From assembly GCA_016195205.1 (NCBI GenBank), contig JACQAB010000130.1, positions 1-25,116 of the forward strand: DNA of 25,116 nt, in the 5' to 3' direction. Made by a program: the position numbers and the translations under genes. Each line of letters starts with the position of its first letter. Position 1 is the first letter of the stretch. Shown here piece by piece: positions 1-7,595 of this stretch. Under the pieces are notes generated by a model that saw only the letters and a program-made list of their open reading frames with translations, was not told the origin of the DNA and ran no database searches. Source of the DNA: Pseudomonadota bacterium (GTDB taxonomy: Bacteria > Pseudomonadota > Alphaproteobacteria > UBA9219 > RGZA01).

Positions 1-2
1 AC

Positions 3-623
3 GGCGCGCGCGGCGGCCTGGCCTGGCGCACCTTCCAGATCCAGCGCCGCTTGGCGGAGACCGAAGGTAACCTTGATAAAGTCTATAGTTTCGGTTATCT
101 GCTGATCGCCGCGCCTTCGGGCCTGCTGGTCGAGCCGCCGATGGTGACAGAGGCTCAGCGTGCCGTGATCGTGGCGGTGGGCGGACAAAATGCCGCCGTG
201 GCTGACCGGGTTTACCGCATCAACCGCGGGGCGCGCATTGTCACGGCGCCGCGTAACTGGCGCTCCTATCTTGAGCGCGACTGGGGCAAGGTTGACCCCC
301 CGCCCAAGCTGTTGCGCCCCAAAAACCAGCGTGAGCTGGCGGAATGGCGCAAATGGATCAATGTGGGCTGGGAAGAGGGGGTGCAACAGGCTGACGAGGT
401 TTTCGAGGCCGATCTGGACCGCCTCAACGGCGATTACATGGGGATGATCCGCTATCGTGAGCTTCTAGCGCAGGGCATGATCACGCCGCCTTATGCGGCG
501 CAGGAAGATCGTGGTATAACAGGTGGGGGCAGCGAGATGCGCATCGGCGACCGGGGCCTGAATATTACGGCTCCTGCCCTGCTTAATCCCAAGAGCGATC
601 TATGGATCACGGCACCGCGCTAG
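3..623 (+). CDS. dotC: DotC/TraI-family type IVB secretion lipoprotein, 5' truncated
   Basis: The frame is open from the first base of the window, so the N-terminus lies outside; about 206 residues are present. Legionella DotC is about 300 residues, so roughly the first third, with the lipoprotein signal, is missing. Visible family traits are GARGGLAWR at the window start, the pattern PPPKLLRPKN followed by WRKWINVGWEEGVQQA, a Y(R)ELLAQGM segment, and GITGGGSEMRIGDRGLNIT near the end. DotC is an outer-membrane-associated core component of Dot/Icm and IncI conjugation systems, working with DotD and DotH. The gene overlaps dotB by 22 bases, implying translational coupling. The first methionine-like start inside the window (TTG at 51) is not the real start. 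Family assignment is from remembered motif patterns, not from an alignment. Confidence 0.85.
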   Translation, partial: GARGGLAWRTFQIQRRLAETEGNLDKVYSFGYLLIAAPSGLLVEPPMVTEAQRAVIVAVGGQNAAVADRVYRINRGARIVTAPRNWRSYLERDWGKVDPPPKLLRPKNQRELAEWRKWINVGWEEGVQQADEVFEADLDRLNGDYMGMIRYRELLAQGMITPPYAAQEDRGITGGGSEMRIGDRGLNITAPALLNPKSDLWITAPR

Positions 624-1780
624 CCGCCGGCCAAGGCACCCAAGGCGGCACTCTTGAAGTTGATATGTGGCCGGATGAGCCACCGCGTATCCGCATTGAA
701 GTGGTGGACGATCTTATTCTGTGGTGCGTGCTGCAACGTGCTTCCGACGTCACTATCCAGTCCGACCGGCAAACCTATATTGAAATCGACGGCAAGCTGT
801 TCGCGGTGACGCGCCGTTCGATTGACTCGGCCGACATCTCGGCCTTCGTCACCAAAATGTACGGCCTGGATGCCATGGCGGCGCTGACCGCGGGCAAGGA
901 CCTTGACCTGTCCTATGAGATCCGCGTTGACCGCAACACGCGCTTCCGCTTCCGCGTCAACATCACCGCGATCATGAGCAAGGGCCGCGATGGCGTGTGC
1001 ATTTCCCTGCGCGTTCTGCCCAATGTTCCTCCGCGCATGAGTGATCTGGGCATCGAGCCGGAATTGGTCGATGCCTGGGCGCCGCGCCAGGGGCTGGTGT
1101 TCGTGACCGGGCCCACCGGTTCGGGCAAAACCACGCTTCTGGCGGCCGGCACCCGCATGCTGATCGAGCGGCCCAGCGGCGCGGGCAAAATGCTGACTTA
1201 CGAAGCGCCGATCGAATATGTGTATGACCAGATCATCGGCCCGCACTCGATCATTGCCCAGACTGAAATCCCGCGTAATCTTCCTACCTTCGCCGCCGGC
1301 GTGCGCAACGCCCTGCGCCGCAAGCCGAACGTGATCCTGGTGGGCGAGGCGCGCGACCGCGAAACCGTTTCCGCCGCCATCGAAGCGGGGCAAACCGGAC
1401 ATCTGGTGTATTCCACCACGCACACCGTAGGCGTGGCCGCCACCGTGCGCCGCCTGGTGAGCGTGTTCGAAACCGGCGAGCGGCTGGAGCGTGCCTATGC
1501 GCTGATGGAAACCACGCGCCTGATCGTTACCCAGGCCTTGGTGCCGCGCGTGGGCGGCGGCCGCGTGGCCCTGCGCGAATTCCTTATTTTCGACGAGCAT
1601 GTGCGCGATCACCTTCTCAACACGCCGCTGGAAAGCTGGACGCTGGAAACGCAGAACCTGGTGGAAAAATACGGCAAGACCATGCAGAAATCAGCCAACG
1701 CCGCCTATCAGGAAGGGCTGATTGACCGCCGCCATTACCTGCTGCTGTCGCGCGGCTTTGGCGAAGAAACCGACCGCTAA
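602..1780 (+). CDS. dotB: DotB/TraJ-family type IVB secretion ATPase
   Basis: A 392-residue PilT/VirB11-superfamily hexameric ATPase that would sit at the cytoplasmic base of the Dot/Icm-type secretion channel and energise assembly or substrate transfer. The Walker A motif GPTGSGKTT starts near residue 170, an Asp box region (YEAPIEYVYD) lies about 30 residues later, Walker B NVILVGEARD is near residue 243, and the His box STTHT is near residue 271. The length is close to Legionella DotB (about 377). The ATG at 602 lies inside dotC and has a weak GAG-type ribosome site. An ATG at 665 (MWPDEPPRIR) is an alternative start, so the first 21 residues are uncertain. PilT itself was considered, but the dotC and icmT neighbours point to DotB. 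Confidence 0.9.
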   Translation: MDHGTALAAGQGTQGGTLEVDMWPDEPPRIRIEVVDDLILWCVLQRASDVTIQSDRQTYIEIDGKLFAVTRRSIDSADISAFVTKMYGLDAMAALTAGKDLDLSYEIRVDRNTRFRFRVNITAIMSKGRDGVCISLRVLPNVPPRMSDLGIEPELVDAWAPRQGLVFVTGPTGSGKTTLLAAGTRMLIERPSGAGKMLTYEAPIEYVYDQIIGPHSIIAQTEIPRNLPTFAAGVRNALRRKPNVILVGEARDRETVSAAIEAGQTGHLVYSTTHTVGVAATVRRLVSVFETGERLERAYALMETTRLIVTQALVPRVGGGRVALREFLIFDEHVRDHLLNTPLESWTLETQNLVEKYGKTMQKSANAAYQEGLIDRRHYLLLSRGFGEETDR

Positions 1781-1801
1781 AATCTGTCCGCTGTTTTGAT
1801 T

Positions 1802-2074
1802 TCAAACATACTCAATGGTCAAGTGGCCATTATCGATCTTTCGCGGCAGTTGCTCGAACTGCTGGCTGCGCAGCTCTAAACGCCGGGAGTTGAAAGTCAC
1901 ACGGGCAACTTCGCCCCCGCCTTCCTTGTAGCCGAATTGGATGTCGTAACTGCCGGGTTTGATGACTGGTATCGTTGCACCTAGAACTATTTCAATATGG
2001 CGCTCATATTGGGCCCGGCGCTGGCTTTCGATGGGATAGAGGGCTTCGCCCCAGGTTAAGTTGTCATCCACCAT
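1802..2074 (-). CDS. Small hypothetical protein (90 aa) between dotB and icmT
   Basis: A 90-residue soluble protein on the opposite strand, with no signal peptide or membrane segment. The start ATG is preceded by AAAGGACCGTAAA, which places an AGGA ribosome site at sensible spacing, so I regard it as a real gene. The sequence (for example YDIQFGYKEGGGEVARV, RRLELRSQQF, GHLTIEYV) suggests a small beta-rich fold. I do not recognise the family. It lies convergent to dotB with only 21 bases between the stops and divergent from icmT, breaking the otherwise co-directional dotC-dotB-icmT run. It could be a later insertion or a regulator, but no DNA-binding motif is visible. Confidence 0.6.
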   Translation of the reverse strand: MVDDNLTWGEALYPIESQRRAQYERHIEIVLGATIPVIKPGSYDIQFGYKEGGGEVARVTFNSRRLELRSQQFEQLPRKIDNGHLTIEYV

Positions 2075-2177
2075 TTTACGGTCCTTTTTCTGTCGAAAAG
2101 AACTTTTAGCATAAAGGTCCGAGGAAGCAAAAAGGCTATTTGCCGTTTGTTAATCAATCTTAATCACAATAGCCGCC

Positions 2178-2639
2178 ATGACGGCTTACGGCGGCGATAC
2201 CCATTGGCGAAACAGCATGAAGCCGGCGCGCTTCTTTTTCATGGATGCGCGCGCGGCGATTCCTTTTGTGTTCATGCTTTTGCATTTACGCATCTGGACG
2301 TTTTTCCTGGCCATGTTCACCACGCTGATTTTCTATTTCCTTGAACAGCGTGGCATGAGTTTCGACGCGGCGCTGCGCGGCCTGCGCGTCTGGTTCGTGG
2401 GCTGCAAGCGTCCCCCCATCAAGCATTCCGACCGTCACCGCATGGTGGACTATGCCTTCGAGCCCTGGCCGGAAAAGTTCAAAGACGAGCCACTGGAGGG
2501 AGGGGAAGAGGCCGTTACGCCGGAAGAAGACCAAAAAGCCGCTTCAGCAAAGCGTTCGGCCACCGCGAATCCAAAGAAGGTGATTCGCCCCGAAGTGCCA
2601 CAGGTGACTCCACCCCCTTCCAACACGACCTCAAGTTAA
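2178..2639 (+). CDS. icmT: IcmT/TraK-family type IVB secretion protein
   Basis: A 153-residue inner-membrane protein. The N-terminus carries the family signature HWRNSMKPARFFFMDARAA, then a hydrophobic hairpin at about residues 27-55 (IPFVFMLLHLRIWTFFLAMF and onward) and the ERGMSFDAALRGLRVW-like segment after it. IcmT and R64 TraK are about 80-95 residues, so the charged, Lys/Pro/Thr-rich tail (residues about 95-153) is an extension. The start at 2178 keeps the conserved HWR; an internal ATG at 2217 would remove it. The order dotC-dotB-icmT equals traI-traJ-traK of IncI plasmid R64. In Legionella IcmT is required for effector transfer and pore formation; here its exact role is inferred only from family. 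Confidence 0.85.
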   Translation: MTAYGGDTHWRNSMKPARFFFMDARAAIPFVFMLLHLRIWTFFLAMFTTLIFYFLEQRGMSFDAALRGLRVWFVGCKRPPIKHSDRHRMVDYAFEPWPEKFKDEPLEGGEEAVTPEEDQKAASAKRSATANPKKVIRPEVPQVTPPPSNTTSS

Positions 2640-2739
2640 CACTCTGTAAAGGATTAGCTTCGTACATATGCTTTTTGTTGCGCCCGAATCACACACGAGT
2701 CTCATCGCGGCGTGGTGACGGTAAACAAATAGCGGATCA

Positions 2740-2762
2740 GGGCAGCCTCCTATAGGATGCCC
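2740..2762. repeat. Nested palindrome upstream of pilL
   Basis: Outer arms GGGCA and TGCCC enclose GCC plus the 10-base perfect palindrome TCCTATAGGA. It has no T-run after it, so it is not an obvious terminator. It could be an operator or a leader hairpin for the pil transcript. The function is not shown. Confidence 0.35.
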
Positions 2763-2777
2763 ACTGAAATGCGGATC

Positions 2778-2786
2778 TGTGGATAA
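2778..2786 (-). promoter_or_regulatory. Perfect DnaA box (TTATCCACA)
   Basis: The 9-mer TGTGGATAA on the plus strand is the exact complement of the strong DnaA consensus TTATCCACA. A one-mismatch copy, TTTTCCACA, lies at 2894-2902 inside pilL. A perfect 9-mer is expected about 0.2 times by chance in a window of this size on both strands, so this is suggestive only. No replication gene is nearby, so DnaA-linked regulation is likelier than an origin. Confidence 0.35.
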
Positions 2787-2830
2787 GAATCAATCCCCAA
2801 CTGATTCCTCGTTTGGAAACAGGATAAAAC

Positions 2831-3850
2831 ATGCAAAACACCACTAAGATTCAGGCGCATTGCAGGCTTCGCCCGCTTTCGTTGCCTATTATGTTTTCCA
2901 CAGCTATCTTCTTTTTATTCACAGCTTATGCTCAAGCTGCCAACATGGCGAACAGCATCACTTATCAAACCAGCCATCCGGTAAAAACTGCGGAAGGCGT
3001 CGGCGCAAAAGAAGAACCGCTGCTTGCTGCCGAACCTGTGGTGGAAGGTTTCGCCGACAAGGTTCCGCTCAGCATCGCCATGCAACAGGTTCTGCCGCAG
3101 GGCATGACCTATATGTTGGATGACGGCGTCAACCCCGGACAGCTGGTGAGCTGGCGCGGTGGCCGTCCGTGGCAAACCGTGCTGCGTGAAATGCTGGAAC
3201 CATCCGGCCTGAAATACAAAGCCGGCAAGCGCCTGGTGAAGGTATCGAATAGCAACGCCGCGCCGACGGTTATTTCCGGCTCGTCTCAGACTTCGGCCCG
3301 CTCTGCCGGCCCGCTGCCCGGCGCGCCTTCACAGAATCCTTCACAGAATTATGTGCCGCTTGCCCCGGTATCCCAGCAGGATGTGATGGCCGCGCAAGTG
3401 CCGCCGCCTTACCAGCCGATGGGCCAGCCCATGTATTCCCAGCAAGTTTACGCCCAACCCATGATGGCGCCGCAGCCGATGATGATGCAGCCTTATATGA
3501 TGCAAGGCATGAGTCCGCAGCCGATGATGATGGGTCCCCAGCCGCTGCAGATTCAGAACCCGGCGCTTTTCGCGCCGCAAGCCTGGGAAGCCCGCCCCGG
3601 ACAAACCCTTCGTGCCCTCCTTCAGGATTGGTGCATGCGTGCGGGAACCGAGCTGGATTGGCAAGCCGAATATGATTATCCGGTTACCGCCTCACTGCAC
3701 ATGACCGGCACCTTTGAAGAAGCAGTGCGCACGCTGCTTTCCGGCTTTAACGGTGCGCATCCGGTGCCCTATGGCCGCCTGCATTACAACCCGGCCGCGG
3801 GTCAGTCGATCTTAATCGTTGAAGCTTCCGGCAATCACTATGGGGATTAG
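2831..3850 (+). CDS. pilL: PilL/TcpQ-like type IVb pilus envelope protein
   Basis: A 339-residue exported protein. A long signal peptide ends near residue 36 (FLFTAYAQAA). Residues about 71-139 form a first small domain (PLSIAMQQVLP, PWQTVLREML, GLKYKAGKRLVKV). Residues about 185-245 are a Met/Pro/Gln-rich low-complexity linker. Residues about 252-337 match the TcpQ C-terminal domain pattern (WEARPGQTLRALLQDWC, then GTFEEAVRTLL and a short strand ending ILIVEASG). TcpQ-type proteins partner with the lipoprotein secretin (TcpC/PilN) and help stabilise it at the outer membrane. The gene begins the pil operon, and its stop is one base before the pilN start. R64 PilL is related, but the two-domain layout with this linker may be particular to this lineage. 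Confidence 0.75.
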   Translation: MQNTTKIQAHCRLRPLSLPIMFSTAIFFLFTAYAQAANMANSITYQTSHPVKTAEGVGAKEEPLLAAEPVVEGFADKVPLSIAMQQVLPQGMTYMLDDGVNPGQLVSWRGGRPWQTVLREMLEPSGLKYKAGKRLVKVSNSNAAPTVISGSSQTSARSAGPLPGAPSQNPSQNYVPLAPVSQQDVMAAQVPPPYQPMGQPMYSQQVYAQPMMAPQPMMMQPYMMQGMSPQPMMMGPQPLQIQNPALFAPQAWEARPGQTLRALLQDWCMRAGTELDWQAEYDYPVTASLHMTGTFEEAVRTLLSGFNGAHPVPYGRLHYNPAAGQSILIVEASGNHYGD

Positions 3851-3851
3851 C

Positions 3852-5588
3852 ATGGCCTTTCGTTCGCAAAAACGCTTGACTCGGAATCCGCTTGCCCTGC
3901 TTGCGGGAATGGCCAGCCTGGTCTTTGTTCTGGCGTCCTGCCACACCGAAGATTACCGCAACACCATTTCAGAGAAAACCGCCGTGGCTGAACAACGCGT
4001 GATGGAAGCGCGCGTTCCCGCCGCACCGTATCGCTATAATCCCCTGACTGTAACGGATTCCGTCTGGGGCGGCAGCCGGGCGGTGCGCATGCGTCATGGC
4101 GTGCCCTTGCCGCAGCGCGTGGAAAGCCAGCGGGCCGTAGCCCTGGTTTCAACCGCGCCCATGTCCCTGCGCAGCATCGCCAACGCCATTTCCGCCCAGA
4201 CCGGCGTTCCCGTACGTCTGGACAAGGAAACCGATGAAGCCGGCGGTGACGAAGATGATCCGGGTCCCGCCATACCCATCTCGTCTTCAAGCTCGTCCAG
4301 CAAGTCCAGTGCGCCCAGCGCGGTAAAGCCCCCATCCTTTCGCGGATCTTCCGGCCCGGGCATGGGCATGCGCGTGGCCTATGAAGGCCCGCTCTCGGGT
4401 CTTCTGGAACGGGCCGCCAGCCATTTCGGCGTGATGTGGAAATTTGACGGCGCCGCGGTGGTTTTCTCGAAATATGAAACCCGCGTTTTCGTGATGAACG
4501 CGCTGCCCGGCACGCAAAAAGTCACCGACGGCATGAAAGAAGACAGCAGCAATCAGGCTTCGCAATCGGGTAACGTCCAGGCCACCACCGTCAGCCAAAG
4601 CTCGGCGCAGCAATCGTCCAGCATGGATATCGACTTCAAATTCTGGGACGAGATCGGCAAAACGCTTGAAGTACTGTTAAACGGCGTGGGCAGCTATTCG
4701 CTGGCGCCGTCCAGCGGCACGGTCACGGTGATTACCACGCCCGGCGTCATGCGCAACGTGTCCGATTACCTTAGCCAGGAAAACAACCGCCTGGGCAAAC
4801 AGGTGGCGATTAATGTCGAGGTTTATACCGTCGACATCAACGAGGGCGAAGATTTCAACACCAAGTTCGACACCGCTCTGCGCCGTTTGGCCGATTTCGG
4901 CGCGAACTTCACCTCGGGCGGCTCACCTGCGAAGGTCACCACCCCGGCTCTGGGCGCTTTCTCGGTGGCCATCCTGAACCCGGAAACCGTGGGTCAGGTC
5001 ACCGACATGTTCCAACTGCTTTCCACCGTGGGTAAAACCGTGCGTGTGGCGCAGTTCCCGATGACGACGCTGAATAACCGTCCGGTTTCACGGCGCGTGG
5101 GGCAAGACCGCACTTACCTGGCCTCGGTGCAAACCAATACCAGTCAGACTTTCCAGAACACCACGCTGACTCCCGGCATCATCCGCGATGGCTTCTCAAT
5201 CCAGGTCACGCCGCGCATCCTGCAAGATGGCAACATCATTCTGCAGTATTCGTTGTCGCTGGTGGATATCCTGGAAATCTCCACCTTCAGTTCGGTGCCG
5301 ACGGATAGCAGCGGCGCGCCACTGGGCAACTCCACGGCGGGCGCCAGCCAGATTCAGCTGCCGCGTACTGCAACCCGCGTTTTTGTTCAGCAATCCATGC
5401 TGCGCAGCGGTTCGACGCTGGTCTTGGCCGGCTATGACCAAGATCAGGTCGCGCAAAGCTCTTCAGGCGTGGGCAATCCCTACAATTATCTCCTGGGTGG
5501 AGGCGTTGGAAACTCGCGCGTACGGCAGATTCTCTTTATGGCGATGACGCCGCAAGAAATCTCGCTGCCGAGGACGGAGAATGAGTAA
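3852..5588 (+). CDS. pilN: PilN-type lipoprotein secretin of type IVb pilus
   Basis: A 578-residue outer-membrane secretin that would form the exit pore for the thin pilus. I chose the ATG at 3852: it has a GGGGA ribosome site and gives a lipoprotein signal with lipobox VLASC (Cys30). Upstream starts at 3819 (TTG) and 3840 (ATG) are in frame but overlap pilL. N-terminal N-domains (about 85-225) are interrupted by a Ser run near residues 144-157 and a Ser/Gln-rich stretch at about 232-257. The region from about residue 280 carries the secretin-type N-domain and beta-barrel (LEVLLNGVGSYSL; GKTVRVAQFP; DGFSIQVTPRI; STLVLAGYDQ; ILFMAMTPQEI). Length and lipobox fit PilN of R64 and TcpC/BfpB relatives. 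It overlaps pilO by one base. Confidence 0.9.
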   Translation: MAFRSQKRLTRNPLALLAGMASLVFVLASCHTEDYRNTISEKTAVAEQRVMEARVPAAPYRYNPLTVTDSVWGGSRAVRMRHGVPLPQRVESQRAVALVSTAPMSLRSIANAISAQTGVPVRLDKETDEAGGDEDDPGPAIPISSSSSSSKSSAPSAVKPPSFRGSSGPGMGMRVAYEGPLSGLLERAASHFGVMWKFDGAAVVFSKYETRVFVMNALPGTQKVTDGMKEDSSNQASQSGNVQATTVSQSSAQQSSSMDIDFKFWDEIGKTLEVLLNGVGSYSLAPSSGTVTVITTPGVMRNVSDYLSQENNRLGKQVAINVEVYTVDINEGEDFNTKFDTALRRLADFGANFTSGGSPAKVTTPALGAFSVAILNPETVGQVTDMFQLLSTVGKTVRVAQFPMTTLNNRPVSRRVGQDRTYLASVQTNTSQTFQNTTLTPGIIRDGFSIQVTPRILQDGNIILQYSLSLVDILEISTFSSVPTDSSGAPLGNSTAGASQIQLPRTATRVFVQQSMLRSGSTLVLAGYDQDQVAQSSSGVGNPYNYLLGGGVGNSRVRQILFMAMTPQEISLPRTENE

Positions 5589-6835
5589 TGGCGTCAGGCG
5601 TTGTCAAAGTTGGCCAGCGCACCTATGCGGTTGGGCTGTTCTGGCAGCCTTCGCCCAGTGGCCGGGTCGCGCAAGCTGCCCGTGAGGCGGCCCTTCAGCC
5701 CGGCCAGAAGGCCGACTTTTATTGCGTCCGCGCTGCCAGCAAATCGGTCGCCGTTCCCCAATACGGATTAGGACAAGACAACCAGGGCCATAAGGTAGGC
5801 ATGCCCACGCTGGCGGCTTCGCTAGCCAATGTTCAGCCGGGATCCTGGGCGGGGGCCTTCCGCCTGCGCGAAGGCACCTGGGTCATCGTCGTCCGCGACG
5901 ATCTGGTGGCGCCCGACGGCGACACGCTTTTTGAAAGTGACGAAGCCGCGCGCGAAAGATTGCTGCAGGAAATTTCCCTGGGCGGCGTGCAACGCATTTA
6001 TTCACCCGATGGCTGGGCCATTCCGGGTTCCGATCCCACCCCCTTGCCGTTGCTGCTGCAGGACCGTGCCGATTGCCGTCTGCAGCCGGTGCATTTGCCC
6101 GTCAGGCTGATGCTGTATGCCGGTGGCGCGGTAGCGGCGGTGGCCCTGCTGGTTTTCTTCGGCCTGCAGTATCAGTCCGAGCAGGAGCGAATGGAGTTGG
6201 AACGCATCGCCCAGCAGCGCGCCAAGGAAGGGGCGATCTCGGGCATGATGCAGGAATGGAAATGGCCGCCGCCCGAAGAGACCTATGCCAAGATCTGGGA
6301 AAAAAAGCCCTGGATCAGGGACAGTCTGGAATCCTGCCAAAAAATGTTCGCCCAGCTGGCGGCCAGCCAGTTTGGCTGGAAGCGCCGCGAGACCGTTTGC
6401 CAGGAAGGCAGCCTTACTGTGCATTGGACCCGCGATCAGGGTCATATCGCCGTACCCATGGACAGGGCGATTATCAACGAACCGGTAATACTTGCCCTGG
6501 AAAGCGCACATGACAAGTTGGTGCCGCGCGGGACGGAAGCCCTGCTGGATGAAAAGGCCGTTACCCATCTTGCCTTGGCCTCAGCCTGGCCCTTCATGCT
6601 GCAGCGCCTGCCCGATGATCCTCCGGCGGTAAAACCCCCGCCCGAAGTTAAAAAACCGCCCCCGCCGCCCCCGCCGCCCTGGCGCAAGCGTGGCGTAAAA
6701 TACAACGGCAAGGTCCCACCTTGGGAGATGCAAGACTATTTTAAGGATGTTCCAGGCATGTTTATCAACAAGATCACTTGGGATGGAGCCAACTGGTTCT
6801 GGGAAGCGATCATTTACGAGAAAAGAGGAGGGTAA
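5588..6835 (+). CDS. pilO: PilO-type type IVb pilus accessory protein (IncI PilO family)
   Basis: A 415-residue bitopic inner-membrane protein starting with ATG inside the pilN stop (TAATG), with GGAG eight bases upstream. The N-terminal cytoplasmic half (1-170) has the family pattern VVKVGQRTYAVGLFWQPS and FRLREGTWVIVVRDDLVAPDGD, which resembles the IncI PilO / BfpL-type actin-like cytoplasmic domain. One membrane helix lies at about 174-195 (LMLYAGGAVAAVALLVFFGL). The periplasmic part contains paired cysteines (SCQKMF, TVCQEG) and ends in a tract of eight prolines near residue 355, then a basic tail. It probably links motor and secretin, a role analogous to GspL/BfpC/TcpR, which is inferred from position and topology. 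It is not the PilO of type IVa pili. Confidence 0.82.
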   Translation: MASGVVKVGQRTYAVGLFWQPSPSGRVAQAAREAALQPGQKADFYCVRAASKSVAVPQYGLGQDNQGHKVGMPTLAASLANVQPGSWAGAFRLREGTWVIVVRDDLVAPDGDTLFESDEAARERLLQEISLGGVQRIYSPDGWAIPGSDPTPLPLLLQDRADCRLQPVHLPVRLMLYAGGAVAAVALLVFFGLQYQSEQERMELERIAQQRAKEGAISGMMQEWKWPPPEETYAKIWEKKPWIRDSLESCQKMFAQLAASQFGWKRRETVCQEGSLTVHWTRDQGHIAVPMDRAIINEPVILALESAHDKLVPRGTEALLDEKAVTHLALASAWPFMLQRLPDDPPAVKPPPEVKKPPPPPPPPWRKRGVKYNGKVPPWEMQDYFKDVPGMFINKITWDGANWFWEAIIYEKRGG

Positions 6836-6836
6836 G

Positions 6837-7595
6837 ATGCTTAAAGGTGCCCTAACAGTTGCGGCGACTGGTGCCATACTCCTTCTGGGGTTGGCCGCGC
6901 CGTCCGCGGGGTTTGCCCAGACCGGCAGCGATCACCCCACGGCCACCGCTCCCTTGCCTACGGTGGCGCCTGCAAGCGATCCGGCGGCAGCCGCTCCGGT
7001 CGGTTCAACCACGGTGGGTGCGTCTCTTCCTGGGGCTTCTCCGGGCGGGCCGCTGACTCAGCCGGCGAACACGCCGCATATTGTGCAAGATGCGGTAACG
7101 GGGTTGCAGAAAACCGATCCCATCAACATGGATGACATGATCCGTGCTCAGGATGCCATCAACCGGCTTGACCTTCTTCTTGAAATTGAAAAGCGTCAGA
7201 CCGAGTTGAAAAAGTTGAGGGATGAGCGCAACAAACCGGTGGGTTTAAGCGCGGCTATTCCAGCTTCGGCGCTGAATCTGCCAACCCGCACCGCCGGTGC
7301 TTCCATGGCAGCGGCTCTGCCCCGTCCGTCGGCGCCGATAACCATTGAACCGCCCAAACCCAGCGGCACCTACAACCTGAAGCGCATTGTAGGCACCTCG
7401 GGTCAGTATCTGGCGATCCTCTCTGTGGGAGACAAGACGGTCAGCGCCCGGGCTGGGGAGACTTTGCCCGACGGAAGTAAGGTCAAATCGGTCACTTTGA
7501 CCAGCGTTTCCCTCGTAAAAGACCGTAAAAGTAAAACTTTAACCATTCCATCCGATGCTTATATTGTGAGGGGATCTCAAGACCTGATGGAATAA
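6837..7595 (+). CDS. pilP: PilP-type type IVb pilus biogenesis protein
   Basis: A 252-residue exported protein with a strong ribosome site GAGGAGGG before the ATG at 6837; earlier in-frame starts sit inside pilO. The signal peptide ends near residue 28 (AAPSAGFAQ). An Ala/Pro/Thr-rich stretch follows, then a charged coiled segment (LLLEIEKRQTELKKLRDERN). The C-terminal beta domain (about 180-252) has NLKRIVGTSGQYLAILSVGD and the GETLPDGSKVKSVTLTSVSL pattern seen in PilP/GspC HR-type domains. R64 PilP is about 150 residues, so the linker here is long. It should join the inner-membrane PilO to the PilN secretin in the periplasm. pilQ begins directly after the stop codon. Confidence 0.8.
   Translation: MLKGALTVAATGAILLLGLAAPSAGFAQTGSDHPTATAPLPTVAPASDPAAAAPVGSTTVGASLPGASPGGPLTQPANTPHIVQDAVTGLQKTDPINMDDMIRAQDAINRLDLLLEIEKRQTELKKLRDERNKPVGLSAAIPASALNLPTRTAGASMAAALPRPSAPITIEPPKPSGTYNLKRIVGTSGQYLAILSVGDKTVSARAGETLPDGSKVKSVTLTSVSLVKDRKSKTLTIPSDAYIVRGSQDLME

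Larger units (their letters stand above)
2640..2830. promoter_or_regulatory. Intergenic control region before the pil operon
   Basis: This 191-base gap separates icmT from pilL and should hold the pil operon promoter. I see no convincing -35/-10 pair. It contains GGGCA..TGCCC arms around the palindrome TCCTATAGGA (2740-2762), a perfect DnaA box read on the minus strand as TTATCCACA (2778-2786), and an inverted repeat GAATCA/TGATTC (2787-2792 and 2802-2807) whose arms are GANTC methylation-type sites. A ribosome site AGGA precedes the pilL ATG. Confidence 0.4.

Noticed and set aside
620..1612. 330-codon minus-strand open frame opposite dotB
   Set aside because: His/Ala/Gly-rich shadow; the dotB motifs are on the plus strand.
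2150..2163. CtrA-like TTAA-N-TTAA site before icmT
   Set aside because: The spacer is six bases (TCAATC); the CtrA consensus needs seven. A chance AT-rich match is as likely.
2778..2902. Replication origin
   Set aside because: One perfect and one imperfect DnaA box, without an AT-rich unwinding region, iterons or replication genes, is not enough.
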